Assembly: GCA_030248225.1 (NCBI GenBank)
Contig: JASANE010017530.1
Coordinates: 124,001-188,000, forward strand
Origin: Trileptium ribeirensis
Lineage: Eukaryota; Nematoda; Enoplea; Enoplida; Thoracostomopsidae
Direction of reading: 5' to 3'
DNA length: 64,000 bases
The notes beneath the pieces were generated by a model that did not search any database, was not told the origin of the DNA, and saw only the letters and a list, made by a program, of their open reading frames with translations. Each line of letters opens with the position of its first letter. Positions within the stretch are counted from its first letter, which is position 1. Positions 56,196 through 64,000 of this stretch are shown here, piece by piece. A program made the translations under genes and the position numbers.

Positions 56196-57211
56196 CAATT
56201 ATACTGCGCCACAATGACTGTGGCTCGCTCAAGACTGGCTTGAAGCAAATTGTTCTAAAATAGAATTTATTAGTATAATTTTAATTTTGGGGCTTGACCG
56301 ATACTGAAAAATAAGGGTAGGTGATAATGATATTAGAATGCTGATATCGATATTCGTTAAGCAGACCTATGTATGTGTATATAAATACATAGATGGATAG
56401 GGTCTTTTCCGGTTAAAATGGACGAATTTCGTCAATTTTGAAGATACATATAAAATTTTGGTACCAATCGATTCAGCTCGATGAGCTGGTTCAGAAAATA
56501 CCCGTTTTACCCATACCCCTGACAAAATTTTTTTCGATTTTTTAAGGTCCCAATGGTCCCCCTTGCGAACCAAAAAATTTTTTTCTTCGGAATATGGTCA
56601 TGTTGGGCACCATTCGACTCGGCTTGATGAGACAAATCGACTGGTGTGTAATTTATTGAAATCTAACCCACCGTTATAAAGTTACGGGGGCCCAAATAAC
56701 CCTGAGGGGCAGAAATAAAATTCAGCCATGCCGTTCTGGGTATACTAAGCCTTAGGCTTATCCTGAGCTAAGGTCTTTATATGAGACGTACACTAAGCCT
56801 AAGTCGGGGGTTGCTGCTCCACGGTCCCCCGTTCTAAGCTGTTCTTTTTTCTAACGTTATAACGTGATAATTTTGTTTCTTTTTAGTAGCGAAAATAAAT
56901 ATTAGTGCCTCTCCGCTTTTTTTCATAGTCGTCTTGGTAAACAACCCGAAACTCATCGAGACTCGTCATCCTTAAACACGATCAAATGCTGCTCGGTGTG
57001 TGTCTCACAAAAGACACGCCAGCAGCATCCCGAACCGGGTGATTCCGTGGTTCGTAATTTTCAATTATTTTCAACAACTTGCGATATCGGTATTTTTGAT
57101 GTTCCAAGAAGTTATGATAATCGGTCAAGCCCTAATTTTAATAGTTTCCAAAGCCCGAGCGAGCCAGTCGCAACTCGCTCGACATGCGACAATCATTTTT
57201 GGCTCGTACTG
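56196..57211. mobile_element. 1-kb TIR element with about 100-bp inverted repeats
   Basis: 56204-56305 pairs with the reverse of 57110-57211: ATACTGCGCCACAATGACTG against GTACGAGCCAAAAATGATTG, then GACTGGC(T), and GGGCTTGACCGAT in both arms. The right end CGTACTG is followed by TA. It belongs with the CAGTA-type elements at 34321 and 40675. The interior has no transposase. Confidence 0.6.
56700..56870 (+). repeat. Dispersed repeat family B, copy 1
   Basis: It shares TATACTAAGCCTTAGGCTTA, GAGCTAAGGTCTTTATAT, GTACACTAAGCCTAAG and CTAACGTTATAACGT with 57735-57870 in the same order. Confidence 0.65.
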
Positions 57212-57213
57212 TA

Positions 57214-58029
57214 GGCTAAGGCTTAGGCGTAGCATATCGGGATGTATATAACACTCCTTTCGCTTCCGTCCTAAAAGTAACAAGCCCTTCTTTGTAATAT
57301 TAGTCTATGGATGGTGTGGGTAGTCGAAATATATAAATTAATAATTCTCCAGAGCTAAATGTTTGCTCAAAACGAATTGCCACATCAGGCATGCCTTGCC
57401 GCAATGGGTTTAGATTAAAAAACCACGGTTCTCCGTCATCCAAGGAAATTTCCTACTGGGCACAAATTTATAAGGTCAGTAATATTACCTTTATCAGAGC
57501 ATATAACTATTATATAACACGTTGCGATTCGCCCAAATGGTACCACTGTCCGATACATTTTACCATTTCCAGCAACCACGGCAGGTGGATTTTCCGCTAA
57601 TAATTCTTTTCATAGCTTTTTTGTACATATATATTGTATTTTTGTAATAAAACTGTTTCTCTATCTAGAAATACTAACATTGTTTTAGTCACGTTTCTAG
57701 TTTTGCAATACACTTGGCCAATGTAACTTTTAAGGGCGGAGGTGAAATGCATGCTATGCTGTTCTCGCTATACTAAGCGTTAGCCTAAGCTAAGGTCTCT
57801 ATATAAGACATGTACTAAGTCTGGGCGGGGGGCGCTGCAAGGTGTTTTTCTAACATTATAACGTCCTGCCCCTAAAGGTGACATAGCATATACACCTGAT
57901 GCGTCGATGAGACTGTTGGATTTTCAACGTTCTACTGAGCGAGATATACCATCAGAAGCAGGACGACTGGACGTGGATTTCATACAGTATTGGTTTCGGC
58001 GCTTTTGACAGAACACAATTACCCATGCT
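57214..58029. other. 3' intergenic stretch
   Basis: Apart from the family B copy at 57735-57870, I see no feature. Frame 57391-57600 has no motif. Confidence 0.4.
57735..57870 (+). repeat. Dispersed repeat family B, copy 2
   Basis: See 56700-56870. Shared blocks include TATACTAAGCGTTAG, AGCTAAGGTCTCTATATA and CTAACATTATAACGT. Confidence 0.65.
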
Positions 58030-58460
58030 GACGTGGGAAGCGTGCAATTGAACTACGGAGCAGTAAAAATGATGGTCTTTCCTGAAATCCTGGGAAGCGT
58101 GTAGTTGAACCACGGAGCAGTAGAAATGATGGGTCTTTCCTGGAATTCTGGGAAGCGTGTAGTTGAACTACGGAGCAGTAGAAATGATATGTCTTTCCTG
58201 GAATCCTGGGAAGCGTGTAGTGGAACTACGGAACAATAGAAATGATGGGTCTTTCCTGGAGTCCTGGGAAGAGTGTAGTTGATCTACGGGGCAGTGGAAA
58301 TGATGGGTCTTTCCTGGAATTCTGGGAAGCGTGTAGTTGAACTACGGAGCAGTAGAAATGATATGTCTTTCCTTTAATCCTGGGAAGCGTGTAGTTGAAC
58401 TACGGAATAATAGAAATGATGGGTGTTTCCTGGAATCCTGAGAAGCGTGTAGTTAAAAGT
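58030..58460. repeat. Tandem array, about 59-bp unit, 8 copies
   Basis: GGGAAGCGTGTAGTTGAACT recurs at about 58038, 58091, 58151, 58211, 58270, 58329, 58387 and 58441, followed by ACGGAGCAGTAGAAATGATG and TCTTTCCTGGAATCCT. Differences are mostly single substitutions. Confidence 0.93.
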
Positions 58461-58915
58461 AGCATAATAATTAAAAGTTTAAAGTTCGTCTGAAATCGCA
58501 ATTGTTTCTTTTAAAAATATACCTATATATCTGTGATAACGATAACATTTTATTTCTATGCGTTTAATTTATAAGTGTATAATTTTTGAAGTTATATACT
58601 TGTTTGTGTAGACACTGATAATGCATTATGCTTTTACTAGTGTTTATTATGAATAAAAATTTAATGTTCTTATACATATTGAGCTAGTAGGTAGAATATA
58701 ATAGGCAACAGAGTGCAGATTCCTAAATTACAAGCATTTGTACATTAATTTGCTTCTGAAACGATGCGATTCGGCTTCAGGCGTCTGCATCGTGGCAACT
58801 CAGGCTTAATTAAAATTAAGTAAAATTGCAACGTAGAAGGGAACGTCATATTCAATTCTAAAATTTCGAGTGTGGTCATTCATCAGCGGCTTAATGGCTG
58901 TTGAAAATTATGCAT

Positions 58916-59325
58916 CGTTTACGTTATAAAGTGTCCCATGTGAAAGTTTTGTCCACTCTCAGTGTCTGCCACCATCAAAGTATGGTGTTTTTGACAACAT
59001 GGTGTTTGTGATTGTATTTTCAGATAGCATACATAGGTAGTATAGTGTCGATAATAGTATGGTGTAGACCACACCATAAAATTTATATGATGTTGGCGAC
59101 AACATGCTGTTGTTTACACGCCTTATATAATGTGTTTGTGGATGGTGTTCTTGACAACGTTAGTGATAAACGGGTAAATTTAGCCTCTATAATTAAGTTG
59201 ATGGTGTCTGGTATACCATCTGTTCCAGTCTATAGTGTAGGTATATACCGTATACCACTGGATGGTGTGGTCTAGACCATTGGGGGACAAAACTTTCACA
59301 TGTGGGCTCCTTTATAACGTAAACG
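58916..59325. mobile_element. 410-bp MITE with 40-bp inverted ends
   Basis: CGTTTACGTTATAAAGTGTC…CATGTGAAAGTTTTGTCC at the left pairs with GGACAAAACTTTCACATG…TTATAACGTAAACG at the right. The interior is full of ATGGTGT and GTCTAGAC/GTAGACCA palindromic motifs. I see no clear target duplication. Confidence 0.8.
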
Positions 59326-60245
59326 CCACATTAATTTTATGTGGTTTCAGAGATCTGATTGCAATATCGTGGTCTCCAACCAGTAATCTAATATTTGGTT
59401 AGAACAGCTCTATAGGCAACAGATTAGTTCACAAAATAATTGTCTCAGGATACAGCTGAATCTAGTGGCGATTGTCTGTACCCTTTAGATGCTGGATGAT
59501 ACCAAAAACAGCTTAGTGTGGGGTGGCGGCAGCACCCCGACTTTGGCTAAGTATCAGGGTGGTATATAAGCACAGAATAGTATATTGAGAACGGCATTTC
59601 ACTGCCATCTCTAAAAATTGTATTGCCCTACATATAAATAGTGCTGCCAAATTTATGCCTTTTTCTTCTGAAATGTCATGGACTTAGAAATGCGCAGGCG
59701 TATTCCGCGTTCATTAACCCTCAGCTAGAAAATTATTAAAAATGCTAAGGCTGTGGGACCATATCGTTGAAGTCTCCAGCAATCAACTAGCACTTAAATG
59801 CTAATCAGTGGTAGGTTTGAGGTCAAATAGTCGGTTATTAAAATTTTGGCACGGCCCACTGGCAAAGAGCAAAGATACATATTTGTTTCTAAATATACTT
59901 TAAATGTGTATGGTACACAAGAGCTACACTAGACGGCACAAAATCAATTGCGTATTGTTTATATATGGACGATTACATCAATATGTCTAGCTTCCATGCT
60001 TTATTAAATACCCCTGAAATCTGTAGTAAATGCATAGACCATGGTTAATCGACCGACGAGTCCTGCCGACTGACCAGTGGCTGTTATGGCGGCTGTAGCG
60101 GCCGAAAATTGCCAAGTCCACATATTTAGCAAGCGCTTATCGTAAAAACTACGCTCGACAGCTTCCATGGCCGATGCCCGAACGTCACATCAAACAGGTG
60201 AGGCACACCGTAAAAAACGAGTTAGTCAACATCATATGATGAAAT
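59326..60245. other. 3' intergenic stretch
   Basis: I recognise no gene or repeat here. Confidence 0.45.
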
Positions 60246-60726
60246 TTTAAATACTACCAAGCAAATATCCTCATAGGAGGTTATCGATGTGAGGCTCCGA
60301 CCACCCTCCTATGATTCGGCTATGTTTCTGACAAATAGGTGTACTCGCTCCCCCTCCACCGCCGAGCTGCTCATCTACCACGAAGGTCGCCTACTCGACG
60401 AAATAGCTACCTTGGACTTCGGACCTCGATTTATGTATAGTACCAATATAACAGTATTCGGTAGGAACCCGCAGTGTGGCAGTCACCGTGACGGAATGTA
60501 TGCGCTAATAAAGCTTTCGCTGCTATATACTTGCAACTTTTGCGATGTGGCAAGTAGTAAATGAGTTCGATTAACATCGCGTCGCCTGCAACCAGTACGA
60601 GTGCATGGAATTGCCGTATAGTCATAATAAGTGATCAATGACTAAATTCTAGAGTGTTTGTTAAGTGAACATTGCCAACTCCTGTTTCCAAAAGTGAACC
60701 TTGCCAACTCCTGTTTTCAAAAATTT
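60246..60726 (+). repeat. Left arm of a large inverted repeat
   Basis: These 481 bp are the reverse complement of 63521-64000 with a single 1-bp indel visible near 60672. Positions mirror as 124246 minus x over most of the arm. The arm carries a 91-codon open frame (60289-60564, +) and a 64-codon frame on the other strand. The inner end has two copies of TTGCCAACTCCTGTTT. The mate is cut by the window edge, so the full arm may be longer. Confidence 0.95.
60289..60564 (+). CDS. 91-codon open frame in the inverted repeat (doubtful gene)
   Basis: The frame starts at ATG and encodes a protein with no motif that I recognise. It includes LLIYHEGRLLDEIATLDFGPRF without low complexity. It is exactly repeated at 63682-63957 on the minus strand. 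It could be part of a transposon-encoded protein or incidental. Confidence 0.2.
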   Translation: MRLRPPSYDSAMFLTNRCTRSPSTAELLIYHEGRLLDEIATLDFGPRFMYSTNITVFGRNPQCGSHRDGMYALIKLSLLYTCNFCDVASSK

Positions 60727-60930
60727 CTTAACGTGGATTTCCCAAATTTTCTTTTCCCAAAATTTTTCATTTCCAAAAATTTTCTTATTTTCCCGTTTTC
60801 CAAAATTTCCGAACTTTCTAGTTTCGTATATATTTGCCAACGGCCAATTTTCCAGGTTTCCAGTCGCCATAAATATTTCAAATTTCCCGTTTCTCATTTC
60901 CCAAGATTTTGCGAACTTTTTAGCTTCCTG
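60690..60930. repeat. Pyrimidine-rich short-motif tract (left)
   Basis: Irregular repeats of TTTCCCAAAATTT and TTTCCAAAATTTTC follow the left arm. A purine-rich counterpart lies at 63190-63520. Together they look like diverged, inverted inner extensions of the arms. Confidence 0.65.
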
Positions 60931-63189
60931 TTGCAGAATACAAACAATTGAAAGAAAAACAATTCAATGTATGTCTATTTTGACAAATGTTTAAATAAGG
61001 TACAATTTTTCGAGAGGAATGTGAAGCTCGGAAGTTCATGTGCGGAAATGTCTAAAATGGAGAATATTGTTAGATGATATTTGTCAATAATTGTTCCACG
61101 TAAATTACGTAGCTAGAACCGCTATTGGACTGCTATATAAATTTTATTTTATATTAATTTGTCGGTGTCGGGGTTCTAGTAGGCTACCAAGGGCACTCGT
61201 GAGCAAGCGGCACAATTAAGTAACTGTATCTCGATTACTAAATTAATTAGTAATAGTAATTTCTCAGTAAAATCGAAGTGAGAAGTGGCCATAATCTTAG
61301 TAGGGGCGATAGAGAAGTTAATCTAGGTTAGTAATACATTAAAAATTTCGGCCCCGGGGAGTCGAGTGAGCAATACCAGGGCGAGAATATAGAGGGGCCT
61401 AGATTATTTAGTTACTACTTGTGACGTCCGGGAGCCAGTTGGGGTAGGCGGAACAATTAGTATTTTTGAGAAGACCGGGCTAGTAAGGGGCGAGGAATCG
61501 ATTACCCTATCGAGCGTCCAGTCGATCCTACGTACTATTCTTGGTCCGCCAGCCAGGGGACTCGAATCTCTAGTACGGCCAGCCAGCCGGGGCTTGTACG
61601 ATTTGACAGAATTCAACTGCACAGTATTCGACCGCTACCGTACAGTTTTAGTAACGTAGTCTGGCAGCCAGCCGGCGTCGGCTTGTTTGACATAACTGGA
61701 ACTATTAGCGTAAATCTAAGGCCTAGGCCAAGGTCATCAAATAATCGCACGGTGCGTCAGCCAGCCGGGTGTCGGAGCTTAATCTTCTCTATGGCGTGTA
61801 GAATCGTGCTTACGCGGCGCTCCGACCCCCAGTCGCTATTATAACACACAATGTTTATAACTTATTTACAGTATAGGCCACCAAATACCTCTTCTGTTGC
61901 AGACCGGGGTGCGCGAGATCGTGGTCTAGCGAACTAGTAAAGTGGTGATGATCGGGAATCACTTCGGGTATGCGACCGCAAATGTAACAGCTCTGTTCTA
62001 TTACTGAGAATTTATCACGCTCTTCTTACTCCAAGTCAACAACGGCCAAAGGGTCGCAAATATTTATTTACCAGAAACACGGAGTGCCAATCTTTTACGA
62101 CAGTCCGAAATGACCTAGCCGTTAAAGCTCACCAATCTAAAAAACCACCTAAGGCTGAACTCGAATTTGATACTTGGTTGGCAAACTTTGTTTAGAGTTC
62201 AGTTTACAGATAAACAACCGTGGCACTCCGTATTCGTGACATTATTAGCACCGTATTACACGACCCGTAAATAGTACGCAAACAAGTGACAACCAGCATA
62301 GAAGAACGTTACGAGTCCGTAGCAAAATCCACCATATGCTAAACACTATTTATATCACAGACCAGCACCGTAGTCCGCTGCTTAGATTAACCATATTAAC
62401 AATCCATGTAAATCCAAAATTATTCGGTACATTCGTTTCGAATGCCCCGCTAACTTGCGCAGACTGGACTGAATGCAACTGGCCACCAATTAATATAAAC
62501 GATGCTACAGCAATAACAATTTAGCAACAACCTGGTACGAACCATCTCGGATAAAACGCAGTCGGCCTCCAAGTAGATCCATATTAGTTTCAACTACAGC
62601 ACAGCTGACACCTTATATCTTCATATTATAAAATATATTCGGGGAAAAAACTCGCGGGTTGCGTTAAGGTGAGAAATAAAACGATAAAAATCGCCACTGT
62701 TATAGGTCATTTAAAATGCAAAAACTCAGTCAAACTCCAGTATGAAAAAACGTTAATCCACGCGAATCCAAGAATAAAACAAACTCATTAAATTTCAGTA
62801 CAAATAAACACTACTATAGTACCGTAAGAACATGTTGGAAATTAGCTAGGTCATCCGAATTCAAAATATAACTAATATCAATAAAAATTAATTAGTTGAT
62901 CTTCACACGCCGCTGCTCGCGAAATAATGAAAAAACCACCATCGTTAAACGCCACGTAATCGTCAGTCCTGAAACAGTCCCTAAAGTAGCTAGGTAATTT
63001 ATTAAACTCAAAGAACAACAACCATCATAATAATACCAATTGAATAATAATTCAAAATTCAATACCAGAACAAGTAAGTAAATGGGTAATAATAATATCG
63101 CTACATAGGCGCCAACAAAACAGTACCGTAATGTATTAAAATATACGCGCTTGCCGCGAATATACTAAATATATTATATATTATATAAA
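60931..63189. other. Interior between the palindrome arms
   Basis: No coding domain is visible. 61430-61760 carries five scattered copies of a CAGCCAGCCGG-type motif (about 61431, 61549, 61578, 61661 and 61749). The rest is AT-rich. A frame at 62336-62524 has no motif. Confidence 0.45.
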
Positions 63190-63520
63190 ATTTAAAAAGG
63201 ATTTTAAATGAAAAATTTGAAATGAGAAAAGGGGTAGAAAGTTTGAGTGTAGCTTTAGAAAGTAGAGAGAGGGGGATTGTAAAATTTTAATATGGTGAAG
63301 GATAGGTAGGGTCGAGTTAAAATTGTGAATTTGATGAGTGGGGGTTAAGGATTTGAGAAAATAGGAGATGTTTGAAAAATGTAAAAATTTAGAGAAAGAT
63401 GGGGAATTTTGGGAAAATAGAAATTTATGAGAAATAGGAGAGTGGGAAAGGGGTGGAGTAGATATATGGATAGGGGTGATATATGAGAAAAAGGATAAGA
63501 AGATTTGGGGGATAGGAGTT
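63190..63520. repeat. Purine-rich short-motif tract (right)
   Basis: GAAAATAGGAG, GGGAATTTTGGGAAAATAG and similar motifs complement those at 60690-60930, in inverted position. Alignment is loose, so divergence is much greater than in the arms. Confidence 0.6.
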
Positions 63521-64000
63521 AAATTTTTGAAAACAGGAGTTGGCAAGGTTCACTTTTGGAAACAGGAGTTGGCATGTTCACTTAACAAACACTCTAGAAT
63601 TTAGTCATTGATCACTTATTATGACTATACGGCAATTCCATGCACTCGTACTGGTTGCAGGCGACGCGATGTTAATCGAACTCATTTACTACTTGCCACA
63701 TCGCAAAAGTTGCAAGTATATAGCAGCGAAAGCTTTATTAGCGCATACATTCCGTCACGGTGACTGCCACACTGCGGGTTCCTACCGAATACTGTTATAT
63801 TGGTACTATACATAAATCGAGGTCCGAAGTCCAAGGTAGCTATTTCGTCGAGTAGGCGACCTTCGTGGTAGATGAGCAGCTCGGCGGTGGAGGGGGAGCG
63901 AGTACACCTATTTGTCAGAAACATAGCCGAATCATAGGAGGGTGGTCGGAGCCTCACATCGATAACCTCCTATGAGGATATTTGCTTGGTAGTATTTAAA
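63521..64000 (-). repeat. Right arm of the large inverted repeat (cut by window end)
   Basis: It is the reverse complement of 60246-60726. It runs to the last base of the window, still pairing, so the outer end is not seen. It carries the same 91-codon frame (63682-63957, minus). Confidence 0.95.
63682..63957 (-). CDS. 91-codon open frame, mirror copy (doubtful gene)
   Basis: It is identical in sequence to the frame at 60289-60564. No function can be proposed. Confidence 0.2.
   Translation of the reverse strand: MRLRPPSYDSAMFLTNRCTRSPSTAELLIYHEGRLLDEIATLDFGPRFMYSTNITVFGRNPQCGSHRDGMYALIKLSLLYTCNFCDVASSK

Noticed and set aside
1..64000. A novel multi-gene system
   Set aside because: Apart from hexokinase and transposon remnants, no frame has convincing coding character, so no gene cluster can be claimed.

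Overview
The window is a stretch of a metazoan nuclear genome. It is AT-rich, has long introns with GT...AG boundaries, and is crowded with transposable-element remnants, tandem repeats and (TA)n microsatellites. The one protein-coding host gene I can support is a single-domain (about 50 kDa) hexokinase on the + strand. I assembled it from 11 coding exons between 4149 and 54187. All ten splice junctions agree in phase, and the product is 483 residues. Its motifs look most like those of arthropod/ecdysozoan hexokinases, for example a [11 protein letters not shown] block and a TKYVSEME segment. I infer an invertebrate, probably an ecdysozoan, but the sequence does not settle the species.

Layout. 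1-4148 is 5' flank with repeat fragments. Exon 1 (4149-4229) is followed by a 14 kb intron 1 that holds two copies of a 1.1-1.2 kb non-autonomous hAT-type element (6373-7485 and 15066-16229), a smaller hAT-like element (9524-9793) and a 38-bp tandem array. Exon 2 (18253-18409) is followed by two degraded tandem copies of its own 3' part. Exons 3-6 lie between 19614 and 22623. Intron 6 (13.7 kb) contains MITEs, a decayed non-LTR retrotransposon in antisense (26141-29880), and a 102-bp satellite enclosed by Tc1/mariner-like inverted repeats (30568-31732). After exon 7 (36325-36437), intron 7 carries a 2.1 kb terminal-inverted-repeat element that ends 28 bp before exon 8. Intron 8 (40566-51294) contains MITEs, long degenerate repeats, (TA)n tracts with a third copy of the hAT-like element, and a 45-bp array. 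Intron 9 is largely a roughly 350-bp tandem repeat. Exons 10 and 11 end the gene at 54187.

54188-64000 is 3' flank made of repeats: a roughly 1 kb TIR element, a 60-bp array, a 410-bp palindromic MITE, and a near-perfect 480-bp inverted repeat (60246-60726 and 63521-64000) around 2.8 kb, cut by the window edge.

The biology is one glycolytic enzyme gene whose introns have been inflated by several repeat families. I found no operon-like system, defence locus or CRISPR array. The features most worth a second look are the tandem triplication of hexokinase exon 2 (one copy is identical over 76 bp including its splice donor, yet carries in-frame stops), the transposon abutting exon 8, the satellite born inside a Tc1-like element, and the large terminal palindrome.
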